From contig OZ022241.1 of assembly GCA_963978895.1 (NCBI GenBank), forward strand, positions 13,720,856 to 13,784,855: a stretch of DNA of 64,000 nucleotides, given 5' to 3'. A program made the position numbers and the translations under genes. Positions 24,826-37,767 of the stretch are shown piece after piece (position 1 is the stretch's first letter; every line of letters begins with the position of its first letter). The DNA is from Erpobdella octoculata (lineage: Eukaryota; Annelida; Clitellata; Hirudinida; Erpobdellidae). The notes beneath the pieces are model-generated. The model had not been told where the DNA came from. It did not search any database and saw only the letters and a list, made by a program, of their open reading frames with translations.

Positions 24826-27800
24826 TCATGAAGCTGTTTCTTTTGCTGAAGTGCATATGATTCTCGTGGATGCTACCTCATCAGTACAAGATATGTTGGT
24901 GGTGCTTATTGAAGATATAGTCACAGAGGTAGATGAAGAATTCAAAATGGAGACAACATTTTCTGGGAGTTCAACAAGTTGATCTGTTTCATGCTCCAGT
25001 TGGTCGGAACGAGCACGAGATGCTGCTGACGACTTACAAATTTGACGCAAATTTTCAACTTGAGCTTCAAACTCCCTGAAATAGTTATATAATTACTAAA
25101 TTTATATTATTTTTAGTATTGTGAATATTTTAATTACAAGAGAATGTTTACAAACTGCTATAAATAATGACATCATAACAGCTGAGAGTTTGCTTTGAAG
25201 TGGAAATAAAAGGCTAGAACAGCCTCAGCAAATTTGCAAAAGAGATAGCTGCCTCAGAAATGTCTACAAGGTCAAAAGCACATGATCTGCGCAATGATCT
25301 AATTTCTTTGTTTTTTGTAAGCAGTTGCAAATAATGAAACTTGATATCACCTCCAAGCAATAGATGAAGTTTGAACAGCAGTGGCATGTTCATTGACCTG
25401 CAACTGAAGAGAATTGATCTCACCTCTCAATCCACTTAAAGTGGCCTGCAGGAAGCTCAAGGGTCTGCAAAATTAAAAAAATGTATTATTAAAAAAAAAC
25501 AAAAGACCACTGTACTGAAGATCCTAGAATTAAAAAAAAAGATGAAAACAAATAGACAAAGAACTAAAATAAGAAAATATTTGATCCGACTTGTTATCTG
25601 CAGAGTGGGGTACGACATCAATTAGAAGTTTTTCCATTTCTTCCTTGTTCAAGATCAATTCACTCGGTGCTAATTTACCTTTCTCTGAAGCCTTTTAAAT
25701 TAAAACGTTGATTTATTTATTAACTTATAAATGGATAGCTGAGTGGTTATAGAGAAATTTCAACTGTATGATCTCATGAATGTACTTCAGATCATCAAAT
25801 TGAAATAAAAAAACACTTTATAATTAAACTCATTAGATCATAATTAAACCAAAGAAAAAACAATAAATTATAAAGAAAATGAAACAGCACATGTGTATGT
25901 TGTAGAAGGATATCAGTGATGGCTTGTTTCAGTTGAACAATCCTGGCCTTCAACTCGGATCTATCTCTAGTCAACATGGTTAATTCCGTCTGTAGTGTAT
26001 TTATTTCAGATGTTTTTCTCTGCAGAAATAAATATAACTTTCAACTACTTTCAAGATTTGTCAATAGAAATGAATACAGAATTATTTAATTTATATTTAT
26101 AAACATGAAGACATTAATAATATATTCATAATTAGTTGTAACTACATTAATCACCTGTATTGATCCAGTTAAAGAGTTAACTTCACACTGCTGTCTGTCT
26201 ATCATCAACACAATTCTCTCACTAGCAGCTGTAAGCTCTACAGTTTTTTGAGAAAGTTTCCACTCCAGTGTCTAAAGGAAAATAATTCATAACAAATAAA
26301 TAAAATAAATTATTATTACTCTAAAAAATAATTAAAAAGTCATTAAATTATTGAAATAACCTTTATTTGATCATTGAGAGTGGCATCCCTTACTCTGAAA
26401 TCTTCAACTTCTCTTTTCAATCTTTCCTCATCAGACGCTCGTATCTTCACATCCGCAACTAACTTTTCCACTTCCACTCTCAACGTCGCCTCGCTCCGCT
26501 TCAGCGACTCCATCCGATCGGTTTCTTGAAAAAGCGACTTCTTCAACGAATCTACCTCCTCTATAAGTTGATTCTTCTGAACTGTCAACTCTTCAACACT
26601 TAACTTTAATTTAACATTATTTCCTTTTTCTGTCAACATCTGAAATAACAAAACAAAAACAACATAGCAAATCACCATGACAATTATTAAATTCTTTTTT
26701 TTGCTATGAAAGAAAAAAATAGCACACAGATTTCTGAGCTTCTTTAGCAGCATTTTGCTCCTTAGCCAGATGATCTGATAATGTTTTTACTTCATTTCTT
26801 AAAGATTCCAGTTCTAATTCTTTCTCTTTCAAATCTTCATAAGCTTGTGAACCAAACTGATTAGCTGAACATTCCTTGTTAGCAAGATTTTCTTCTAATT
26901 TGCTGGCGTGTTCTTTCAATGTGTTTTGAGAGTTGATAAGCTCTATATAATATAAATATAATAAAAGATTGAATGTTGCAAAATTAAAAAGAATGATTGA
27001 CATTACTACCTTATAATCAAAGTAACCTTATAACATTCTATATACATTTCAGCATTTGTGATAGACAAAAATAGCAAAAATTAAAAATAATTTTGTTACG
27101 TTAAAAAATCCTACCAAGCAGTCTTCCCCTCTCTTTTTCCAATTCCAAAGCAAAAGTGTTCATCATGAAATTCTGTTCACTCTGAATTGTAATCTTTGTT
27201 TCGTGGAGTTCAATTTGCATCTTCAAAACAATATTCTTATAATGTTCAACCTCCTCTTGGCTTGACTTTCTCAATTCTTCCAATTCAACGTTCAATCGAT
27301 CATTCTCCTTGGTCAGTTGTTCCACTCTGGGCAACAAATCATTCAGAGCTTCATTATTACTATTTTTCTCTCTCAGTAAAACTTCAATCTGCTGCCTCAG
27401 TTGGTCCTTCTCGATAAAAAGCAGATTTTTCTCAGAAGTGACCTGATTCAGAGTGCTCCTCAGTTCTGTTAACGAATTATCCCACCTCTCAGTAACTTCT
27501 TCTTCTACTTCATGCTGACTGCTCATCTGATTACTATCGAGCATAGAACTGCAAAATTCTTCATAATTCTGAGAAGAGATTGCATGAGGATCTGCGACGT
27601 GTTGAGCGTGAACAGGAGAAACATCCGTTTCAAAGTCCTCGTGTTCAAAAAGTCTCGCTCCTGGAAAACAAATATCAATGCAAAAAATACTCCAAACCAG
27701 GAAACCAATTTAAAATTATTGAAAAAAATTGATAAAATGTGTGAATAAATTGTTCATTTGTACACGTGTGAAGAAAATTTTTCAATGGTACACCCGTGTG

Positions 27801-30800
27801 AATAAAATAGTCCATATATACATTTGTACACATATGTGAATAAAATTGTCCATATATACATTTGTACACATATGTGAATAAAATTGTCCATATATACATT
27901 TATACACATATGTGAATAAAATTGTCCATATATACATTTATACACATATGTGAATAAAATTGTCCATATATACATTTGTACACATATGTGAATAAAATAG
28001 TCCATATATACATTTATACACATATGTGAATAAAATAGTTCATATATACATTTGTACATATATGTGAATAAAATAGTCCATATTTACATTTGTACACATA
28101 CGTGAATAAAATAGTCCATATATACATTTGTACACATACGTGAATAAAATAGTTCATATATACATTTGTACATATATGTGAATAAAATAGTCCATATATA
28201 CATTTGTACACATATGTGAATAAAATTGTCCATATATACATTTGTACACATATGTGAATAAAATTGTCCATATATACATTTATACACATATGTGAATAAA
28301 ATTGTCCATATATACATTTATACACATATGTGAATAAAATTGTCCATATATACATTTGTACACATATGTGAATAAAATAGTTCATATATACATTTGTACA
28401 CATATGTGAATAAAATAGTCCATTTATACACATATGTGAATAAAATTGTCCATATATACATTTGTACACATACGTGAATAAAATAGTCCATATATACATT
28501 TGTACACATATGTGAATAAAATAGTTCATATATACATTTGTACATATATGTGAATAAAATAGTCCATATTTACATTTGTACACATACGTGAATAAAATAG
28601 TCCATATATACATTTATACACATATGTGAATAAAATAGTCCATATATACATTTGTACACATATCTGAATAAAATAGTCCATATATACATCTGTACACATA
28701 CGTGAATAAAATTGTTCATATATACATTTGTACACATATGTGAATAAAATAGTCCATATATACATTTGTACACATACGTGAATAAAATAGTTCATATATA
28801 CATTTTTACACATATGTGAATAAAATTTTCCATTTATACATTTTTATACGTCTGTGAATAAAATAGTCCATATATACATTTGTACACATATGTGAATAAA
28901 ATTGTCCATTTAAACATTTTTATACGTTTGCGAATTAAACATGCAATAAAATACATATGCTGCAGCATTTCTCCCATCATAACAAATAAAAATTTAAACA
29001 CAAATTTAGACAAAGACAAAAATACCATAATATTTCTTCTTGGAAGATGTAAAAAGGATGTTTTTGAATTTTTCCGAAGAATCTCTGAAATTTGAATTTT
29101 CTGCATTGTATTTGTAGAGAAGAATTTCTTCTTGAAGTCTCTGTACTTCACTTTCCAGTAACATCATCTCGGTCGCCATTTTTTCTGTTTCTATTTTATA
29201 TTTCAATTCATCTAACTCTCTGTTCTGATTCAACTGATCAAGTTGATCCTCAAGAAACAAAACCTAACCAAAAAACAAGAAATTGAATTGCTAAGACAAC
29301 AAGTACAGTAAGTATAAATAAATAAAAAATAAATTATTATAAACAAACCTGATTTCTCTGTTCCTCAGCAACAAGTGCTTTCTTTTCAGCAACCAACAAC
29401 TTCTTCCTGACATCAACCAGCTCACTTTCCAATTTCAAACTACTCAAGCACTGACCACTACAGCTGGTCGATGATTGCGCATTTTCATCAGTGATTTGAG
29501 AAAGTTTATTCTTTTCTGTACCGTTCAACAGCAGAGAGGTACCACGTTCGCAAATTACAGAATTATTTCCAGCTTGAATCAACGGAGTTTCAGTATAACT
29601 ACCTGGAAATTCAATGCATGAATCTCCATCACTAAGAACATGTGCTTCTGTTGAATCAAGGCCTCTCCAATGAGTTAACGAACTTTTCACTGATGGAATG
29701 CTTTCAGAGGGGGCACGGCAATTCAATTTTTCAGACGCTGCTACAACCACGACTGACTCGTTGACAAAACCAGCATGTCTACCAGGTCGATCTTTTGCAC
29801 TGCTCGTTGAGCATGTCAGCAAATCATTTTCATGCAATAAATTCTGACTGTCTTCAACTGCCAGTCTTGAAGAATGAATCGTTTTCAATGTTTGCCTTAA
29901 ATTTTCATTTTCCATTCTGGCGGACTGCAAATCACGGTCGATGTTTTGTAACTCGACCAATTGAATCCCGTGTCTTTCTTCAGCGGCTTTCAGCTGTTCA
30001 ACCAACAATTCAATATGGCTACTTTGCAGTTGGAATTTTTCAGTTTGAAAAGATTCAGGTGTTTGTGTGGTCTGATTATTGTGGTGGAGATCTGATTCCG
30101 ATGAGATCCCTGCAGATGATGGGGTTAAAAAGTCAAAATTGTTGTTTGTTATTTCTTTCAGAAGGTTGATGTCTTTGTCAGATTTGTTCAGTTCTTCAAG
30201 ATCTTTCTTTAGTCTATCCAATTCTTCACTTTTGTTAACAAGTTCAACTTTCATTTTGTGAAAATTTGCTTCAACAACCTTAAGATTTTGCTTCAGTGCT
30301 GCAAGCGAATCATCGATAACTTTCTTTTCTTCTCTGGTAGAATTCAAATCCATCTTGAAAATTTACATTATTAATCATTATTAAAAAATTTGATGATTTT
30401 TTTTTCATAAAAGAAATTCCTGAAAAGGAAGAAACGATAAAAATTAACAACTGACCTGAAGTACAGCTTTCTCGTGTTCAACAGTAGAAACTTTATTACC
30501 AAAGACCTGAACGTTCAATTTCAGCTGCTCAATTTCTTCTTTCAGTGCCGACATCTCGCCTTCCGCAGCTTCGAAATTGCGATCTTTTGCAACGACGGAG
30601 TCTTGTAAAGATTTACATCTACTTTGACTTTCTCGCAGGTTCGTCATCGACTCTTCAAGAAGAAACTTCAACTTGCTTATTTCAGATTTACACTGAATCA
30701 GATCTTCATCATGCTCTCTGTTCTTATAACCATCATAATCATCATCACCACGAGCTTCTCTCTTTTCACAGGTTTTTAGTGTTAAATATTCCTTATTTGA

Positions 30801-33800
30801 CTGCATGAGCAGTGCTTCTCTTTCTAGCATCTCTGCTTCAATTGTTTCCAGGTGTCGTGCCAAAGCTTGCTTTTCAGACAACAATTTCTGCTCGACCTTG
30901 ATAATATTTCACGACAACAAGTTTAATATTTGAAAACAAGAGCAAAAGTCGGTTAGATACTCAGATGCTAAAAAATTTAAATTATAAAAAGTTATTTTTA
31001 AAAAATAATTACTTCATTGAGGTTCAATTTCGTTCTGATGTTTTCAGCTTTCAGTTTTTCAATGGTGGTTCCCTGGCGTATCATGTCACTCCTGGTCAAC
31101 GTCATTTCTGTTTGAAGCTCCGATTTGTCTTTCTGACACAACGACAGTTGCTCCTGCATAATTTTAATTTAAAATATTGTTAAATATATTTTTGGCATGC
31201 GATAAGGATTTATAAGCAAACCTTGTACCACTCTTTAGCAGCCAAAGCGGCTTTGAGTTCTCCCTGCAGAGATTCAACTTCATTTTCAAACAAAATTCGA
31301 TTCTGATTTGTAGTCTGATACTCAACATAAAGTTCAGTTATTTTTGATTTTAGATCTCTGACGGTAACTTCGTGTGTTTGAATCTGAAATTAAAAAAATA
31401 ATATAAATAAATAAAACAAGTAAATTTGAAAAAACTTCTTAACAAAAAAAATTGTGTGCAGAACCAGATTAACGTAAAGAAGTAATATAAGACCTATGAT
31501 TGTACTGTATGGGATTTATAGACAATACAAAGGAGAATCATCCAGGGTGTAACTAGCAGTAAACAAACTTCAACAACACCAGAGACCCTGATTTAAAAAA
31601 AAAACAGGACACAGGTTTGCAAAAATGCCACTTGAGGCTTCAAAGTTTTTCGTCTCGGGATTCGGAGAAGTCTCCAGTTCCAATTAGTTGGTTAATATAA
31701 TTTATTTTACCAAAACGTTACATTAAAATTCATTTTTGTCTTTTTTGCATGCATGTATATTATTGTATATATGTACGTACGTATGTATGTATGTATGTAT
31801 GTATGTCTGTATGTATGTATTAGGGCTGTGTCGGTAAATCGGCATGCCGGTATACCGGCCGGTTTGAAGGGTGCCAGTATTGAACAATCGACATTCAGCA
31901 CATCACCCATAAAAGACAAAAAAGTTAAAGACCTATAGCAGCACTATGGACAGTGCAATTTACCTGTATGCCCCTTGTTTGCTACACTTCAATTACGGAC
32001 AACGGTTCTTAGCAATAGCATAGCACCAACGGTCTAGCACCATTACGCTTTGTTAACTGATCCATGACTAATTGTAGTTTAGTTTAGTTAATTTTAGCGT
32101 CCGAGCTGGCGACCGACTGAGGACGGTAACACTAACGCACTTTCAAACACTATTTCTAGCCATTTTCAGGCTTTCGACATTATACCGGTACTGGTAGTAC
32201 CGGTTTTTAGCCCGGAAATACCAGTACCGGCAGAAAAAAAACCATACCGGCACAGCCCTAGTATGTATGTATGTATGTATGTATGTATGTATGTATGTAT
32301 GTATGCACGCATGCATGTTACAACTATGCATAATGGTGTTGCTATTGCAAAACAAAAATAGTTATTTATGTTAATAATTAAAAAACTTTATCATTTTTGA
32401 CTGGTAATCACAAGTTAACTCATAATCATTAACATATTAAATAACCAGCAAGAAAAAAGTTAAAATAATAATTTTATAAGACACCACATTTTGTTTTAGG
32501 GTTTGTTATAAAAAAAAAAATAATCAAATTATGATCCACGACATAGATGGTTTTTTCCTACATACGACTATGTTAGTTTCAAAACACCTGTTGCAGAGGA
32601 CTATAAACTATTATAAATAGAAAACTTGTCATTCAACTCTGATTTGCTTATTGCAAGCCAGCCACAAGCCTGGAGAAAAAACGAAAGAAACAAGACGAGA
32701 AATACTGAAAACGCCCACAATTTATAAAGTGTGTGAAGTTAGTATATATGTATAAGTTAGCCATGCAAATAAAATAAAAAATATTTTTTAATGCAATGGG
32801 GTTGTGCTAATTACTTTTTTATTTATTGAACCGAAGAAAAACCAATTAAACCATTGGATACCATTCTTAAAAACCCATCAGACGATGTATAGACCAACGT
32901 CGTTGCATTACCTTTTTTTAAAATTTTATTTGCATGGCCGTATTGCTAACTTCACAAGCATAATGCCTAAAGGACTATTAAAGAATAGAAAAAAAACTAT
33001 GCATTTTGTGAAGCTTCATTGTTTAAAAATCCAGGATATTGAAGATACGAAAACCTGAAATTTGCTATCTGTTGCTTGAATTTCAAGTCTGGAAACCAGA
33101 TTTTTTCGTTCTTCTAACTCAGCGACAAGATTCTGAAGTTCTTCATCTTTATCTGAGATCAACTTGTGGGCTTCCAAAATTATTTCTTCCAGTCGTTTCT
33201 TTTGTGACTTCAAGGCTTCAACGTCACAGTCTGATAAGCTCTCCTTTCTTTCTAGTCCTGTCTTGTTTCTGCTAGATAACAATTTACGGAAGTTGAATGA
33301 CACATAAATACACCAGACAAATAAAATAAAAACAATAACATCAAAATTAATAAATTTAAAAAAATCAAAACCACAGAAAGTTCAATTCATACAAACTTAC
33401 TTTAATTCTTGAGTAAGCTCAGCTATTTGTGTTTTTAACTCGGTTCTATTAAAAAAGAGTTCTTTATTTTCTTGTTGAAGGAAATCCAACCTTCCTTCCA
33501 TGTGGGCTTTCTCCTTCAGAACATTTTCATATCTTGCTAACAGCTCAGCTTCATCAAAATTTGTCTTTTCATTTTTATGAACGACAGTTCTATTCAATCT
33601 GACAACAACGGTACAATCTTTATCCATTGATTCATTGATCACCTGGTTTGTCGACAGGTGTTCAGAATTGTATACAATATTTTCTGCTGAATTTTTGTTA
33701 TACTCATTTTTAAAGTTATTTTCCCTTTTGTGTGTTTCATTCTTTTTGTGCTCGGAAGCAGCTCGGGTCTTGCTTCGAGTGCCGAGAGCTTTCTCGTTGA

Positions 33801-34803
33801 CTCCCCAATTAAATTTTGATTTCTGCTCTCTTTCTGTAACTATCTGTTCGGGAGGAATTCTTATAAGAGTTTTGCCACTTTCTTGACAACAATGGACAGC
33901 ACTATCTCTTGCATCAACTGCTTCTTTGATATAAGAATTATCTAATGACCTTCCAAGCACATAAGATTCAGTTCTAACCACGTCTTCATAAAATGCTCCT
34001 TCATTACTATCTTGAAGAGAAAGTTCATCAATATGTGCATCGACATCATCAAAACACACAACTTCATCAGAAAATGTCACTCCCTTCTTCAGTCTGCTCC
34101 TGGTCTCGCCAACAACTCGGGCAACCTCTTCTGCAGATGCAGGTCTCACATTTGATCTACCTAAATTAAATTCAATTGAATCGAATGCAATAAATACATT
34201 CTCTCAATGAAGTTATAAAATGTTGACACTTCCTATAAATGAAACTTACTTATTTAAATAATTTGGACAAAAAAATCAGACCCACCTATAACAGATTGCT
34301 GAAGTGCCAAGGCTTCAACAGTTTCAGTGAAAGCTTTAAAAGTTTTTGATGGAGGAGATGGAAAAAACTGCTCATAAAAGCCTTTAGTTAAATGCGTCTG
34401 ATCACCTTCCTAAGAAAAAGTAAAAATATGGTGACATACAGTTGAAAAACTAAAGACTGGAGTAATCTAAGCCTGATATAATATAAGACTAACAATAAAA
34501 AAATTATATATTAATAATCATCCTTACTTCAAAAGTAATATCTGGGTTCAAATCATTCCCATTAATTTCATTTTGACCTGCGAATTTGAAAACGAGTCAA
34601 TCACTGTATGAATTAATACACTTCTCTAATTCAAGTATTAAAAAAATGATTGAAATCACAATAACCCTACCTTTCTTATTAAAGTTTGTAAACTCAGAGT
34701 CATAAGAAACAACGTGAGAGAACGAACCAGAATCTTCAATATTATTTTCAAGAGTTTGTTTATCAAAATTTACTTGATTGATTGAAACATAAAATGGCTC
34801 CAT
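24826..34803 (-). CDS. Long coiled-coil protein, golgin/centrosomal type, unassigned
   Basis: Eighteen minus-strand exons join in frame to about 1,673 aa: 34803-34671, 34577-34528, 34409-34286, 34160-33401, 33271-33055, 31383-31222, 31153-31013, 30896-30456, 30353-29349, 29263-29026, 27660-27115, 26942-26728, 26639-26361, 26271-26155, 26019-25891, 25691-25591, 25464-25351 and 25075-24826. The first ~340 residues look disordered (FPSPPSKTFKAF; RLKKGVTFSDEVV, a basic PP1-docking-like stretch). From about residue 340 the chain is mostly heptad-like coiled coil (long runs of Glu, Lys, Leu, Gln) to near 1,590, then a Ser/Thr-rich tail. Such proteins are typically golgins, centrosomal or motor-associated scaffolds. 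I see no GRIP, TACC or kinesin motif and cannot name the orthologue; golgin-160-like is a guess. The start is the first ATG in a frame that splices on; an upstream non-coding exon is possible. Confidence 0.75.
27739..28935. repeat. 38-bp minisatellite, about 31 copies, in an intron
   Basis: Unit: CATATGTGAATAAAATTGTC then CATATATACATTTGTACA, with variants (GT/AG before CC, CATACG for CATATG). It lies in the intron between exons 10 and 11 of the coiled-coil gene. Each unit has AATAAA on the plus strand and TATATA both ways. Long repeated frames (YKCIYGQFYSHMC) are by-products. Confidence 0.95.
31821..32260. mobile_element. Non-autonomous hAT-like element (MITE), 440 bp
   Basis: Terminal inverted repeats TAGGGCTGTGTCGGTA and TACCGGCACAGCCCTA. 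The 8 bases on both sides are GTATGTAT, an 8-bp target duplication as expected for hAT, although it sits in a (TATG) tract and is therefore ambiguous. The interior has several TACCGG palindromes and no ORF. It lies in the intron between exons 5 and 6 of the coiled-coil gene. Confidence 0.7.
32515..32650 (-). repeat. Family D dispersed repeat, reverse copy
   Basis: It contains AATTATGATCCACGACATAG, CAAAACACCTGTTGCAGAGG and ACTATAAACTATTATAAATA, the reverse complement of the order at 39537-39705. Confidence 0.6.
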
Positions 34804-36282
34804 ACTTTCAAAAAACTTTACTATTATGGAAATAACTTGGTACACAAATAATTATTTTGCTATGCAAAAATTTATTAATCCTTTCGATAGATAGATGATT
34901 AGATCACTAAATCTAAAAAATCTAAATATCGAACCTCTAACTAGTAGTCTAACTGTCTAACTACTCTGACTCTAACTAGTAACTAGTCTAATCTAAAAGT
35001 AATAAAATCAACCTAAAAGATAGACTAAATAAGAATATGACTACACAGGTATTAAATTGACTCCAATTATATTATTATTATTATTAAATTATTAAAACTA
35101 AAAAGTTATTAATAATTAAGTAATTCTGAATTCTTCTTTTTACATAATCCTTTGCAAAGTAAAACAAATGACATAAGTCAGGAACACCATGCCATATTGT
35201 GTAACAATACATGAATAACAGAGGTCCATTGGTAAACGGTAAATATATTATTTAAGTCGACTTGACTTAAAACACCCGACCCGAACTCAATGCTTGCAAT
35301 TGTTTACAATTCTGCCACATCATTTTTCACGGTTTTTGAGAAACTACAGGAGAGTGAGCCTTAAATTTACCAACACATTAAACTTGAAATAACAAACATT
35401 TAATGAATATTTATATTTGAAAATATTAACCTAATTTTCAGATTAAAATTCAGTTCCAGATGGACATTTGAACCAGTGGCGTAATGAAGGGGAACGAAGA
35501 AAGCAGCCACCCCACCCAGAGCGTCTTTCTTTCTTAGTATCGTCTGATTTTTTGTGTTAAATCAGTTAAGTGATTGCAATATTATATTATATCAATAATT
35601 TTACTATTTAAAACGGCAGGCACGGAAATAGTAATGTAACATGTAAGTGATTTAGCTTTCAAACACCCACAAAAATATTTATTATACTAAATGATTTTAA
35701 GCTTCAAAAATAGCTAATGACCAGATGACCGGGAGGGGGAGAGAATCGGAGGAACATTTACAAAACTCTATGCTAGGCAGGCGCATAACTTAAATGCGCA
35801 GGCCAAAAGTCTCATTCAAGGCACTTAATACGTTGTTGACAAATTTGCTAGCACAAATGATCCGTCATTTTATTTAATTTGTATTTAGTAAAGTTCAAAA
35901 AGTGCTATGTTTTGAATAAAAAAAAGCAACCTAAACAAATTTTGGTGGGATGTAAATCCTTTAAGTGCTTCTGCGAAAATTAACGACAGAATGAAATTGA
36001 GGGACATTTGATTCCCTGCTCCCGCCTATGGCTTTTCCGTTCTCGTTCGCTCTTTAGTTCCCGTTCTTACTCGTTCTCATCCCCGCTTGCCTTATTCTTG
36101 GAGAACCAATTTTACGTGCAATTATTCCAATGAAACGGCAGTGGTGAGTGGGATTTGAACCGTCAGCCATTCCGAAGTCTCCTACCGACTCCGCCAAGTC
36201 GGCTTTTCCCATCCCCAACATATATTTATTGCTTTGTAATTATTTTCAAAATAATTCAGAAAAAAGAACGGAATTGTTTAAA
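34804..36282. other. Intergenic, decayed repeats
   Basis: A+T-rich sequence with short repeats of CTAACTAGT type (34930-34990), a transposon-end-like GGCGTAATGAAGGGG at about 35476 and, around 36005-36095, C/T-rich reverse family A minisatellite remnants. A tRNA-like reverse segment (about 36125-36215) has GGGATTTGAACC and CCGCCAAGTCGG, the complements of B and A boxes; it is most likely a SINE fragment. No gene is supported. Confidence 0.5.
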
Positions 36283-36440
36283 ATGGTTAAGTGAGTGGGA
36301 GCGAAAGAGCAAGCTGGAAAGGGGAAACGATCGGGAACGGAAGAGCAAGCGGAAACGGGAAAGCGACCGGGAGCGGCGAAGGCAACGGGAGCAAGTGAAA
36401 AACCTCTAAGAACCCTGGGCAACGCCGAGTACACCACTAG
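36283..36440 (+). mobile_element. Short family A Helitron 3' fragment
   Basis: The G/A-rich minisatellite (GAGTGGGAGCGAAAGAGC onward) ends in CCCTGGGCAACGCCGAGT and ACACCACTAG at 36440, a mutated version of the family tail. Confidence 0.6.
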
Positions 36441-36866
36441 TCTCTATATATAAAAATTAGATAATGTGTGTAAGTATGTAAGTATGGGAGGTTTTGGTGA
36501 ACAAAATTGAAATCGGTCACGAAATGAGCGGAGCGAGAGAGCGAGCGGAATTAGGAACTGGAGAATGAGCGGGAACGAAAAAGCAAACGAGAGCAAAAGA
36601 ACGACCAGGAAAGGGAAAGCGACCGGGAACGGAAGAGCAAGCGGTAGTGGGAAAGCGACCGGGAGCGGGAAAGTGACAGAGAGCGGGAAAGCGACCAAGA
36701 GCGGGAAAAGCGAGAAGGAGCGAGAAAGCGACCGAAAGCGGGAAAGAGACCGGGAGCGGGAGAGCGACCAGGAGCGAGAGAGCAAGCGGGGAAGGAAACG
36801 AGAGCGAGAAAGAAAAACGATAGAAAAACCTCTAAAATTCCCGGGCAACGCCGGGTACCCCGCTAG
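36441..36866 (+). mobile_element. Compact family A Helitron, both ends visible
   Basis: It begins TCTCTATATATAAAAATTAG immediately after the CTAG of the preceding copy and ends GGGTACCCCGCTAG at 36866 before a T. The body has a brief leader (AATCGGTCACGAAATGAGCG) and about 250 bp of 18-bp-type units. At about 425 bp it is the shortest complete-looking copy and shows that the family uses the same TCTATATATA start as family B. Confidence 0.7.
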
Positions 36867-36875
36867 TCTATATAT

Positions 36876-37152
36876 ATAACAAGTAAATTAAAAACAAATT
36901 TTTAAAACCCAATGCTTTTATATGTAATTAAAACACAAATTTTGCAATCAATTTTTTCTTATATTACTTTTTTATTTTATATTAAAGTCGAAATATCTTA
37001 ATTATATCGAAATTAATTAAAATTAAATTTGAAAAAAATCTATCATCAGGAAGTGACTCAAAAATTGATTGCAAGATTTGAAACAGACAGAGAAACAAAC
37101 AGACAGACAGAGAAACAAACAGAGACGACGAGTTAATAAAAGCATTGGTAAA
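36876..37152 (-). repeat. Family C repeat, left arm of an inverted pair
   Basis: Reverse complement of 43662-44018, with about 90 bp missing inside. It has AAGTCGAAATATCTTAATTA, GAAGTGACTCAAAAATTGAT and a GACA/GAAACA-rich stretch, ending CGAGTTAATAAAAGCATTGG. A third copy is at 61680-62043. Confidence 0.8.
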
Positions 37153-37604
37153 AATGAATGTTTGTATATATGTATGTATATATGTATGCAGGGGCGGATA
37201 CAGAAAATTCTGGTGGGGGGGGGATGAACCAACATTAAAGAGGGGCGCAGCGCCGAGCAAGGGGAGGGGTTTGGGTAGGGGGGATGTGACCCATCTCCAA
37301 GGTTTTTTTACAAAGACTATATGAAATGGTGCGATTTGGCGCATACATTGAACTAATATCTTTTAAATTATTGCCTATAAAAATAGCTTAAATCAAATCA
37401 AAACAAGTATACAATTCTTATGATGTCAGACAAAACGAGCGATCCAGATGAATTCAAAGTCTTATTCTGTAGACTGTAGGATTTTTTCTCCTAGGGTAGG
37501 AGAAAAAACAAAAACACACGGGCAAGCAACAATATGCATACAAAGAAAGGAAGAAATAATGGATTTGTCCGATCTTTCCTCCAAGGCTGTTAGTTGGTTA
37601 CCTG

Positions 37605-37757
37605 AAGAACATATTTTACTATGTGTTTCTTTGTCATCTTTGGTAGACGGATCTTCTAGAGGAACTTCTTCTTGATAGACTTTAACTGATTCAGATGGAA
37701 TATTGCCATCATTGGAAGATTTCTGAATGTTAGCTTCACTGACAGTATTTTCAATGT
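37605..37757 (-). other. Exon-like open stretch inside the hAT element
   Basis: On the minus strand an acceptor-like ATTGCATGCAG precedes ACATTGAAAATACTG and a donor-like CAG/GTAACC follows. The 51 codons between are acidic and coding-looking (DIENTVSEANIQKSSNDGN, then VPLEDPSTKDDKETHSK). The phase is the same at both ends, but it does not fit the start of the neighbouring coiled-coil gene. It could be a captured host exon, or chance. No function is proposed. Confidence 0.3.
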
Positions 37758-37767
37758 CTGCATGCAA

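Noticed and set aside
25214..25330. Extra exon of the coiled-coil gene (SCAFDLVDISEAAISFANLL)
   Set aside because: It has an acceptor but ends in a stop with no donor, and exon 17 joins directly to exon 18 in frame without it.
27754..28813. Frames of up to 199 codons repeating a YKCIYGQFYSHMC pattern
   Set aside because: By-product of the 38-bp minisatellite, located in an intron on the gene strand.
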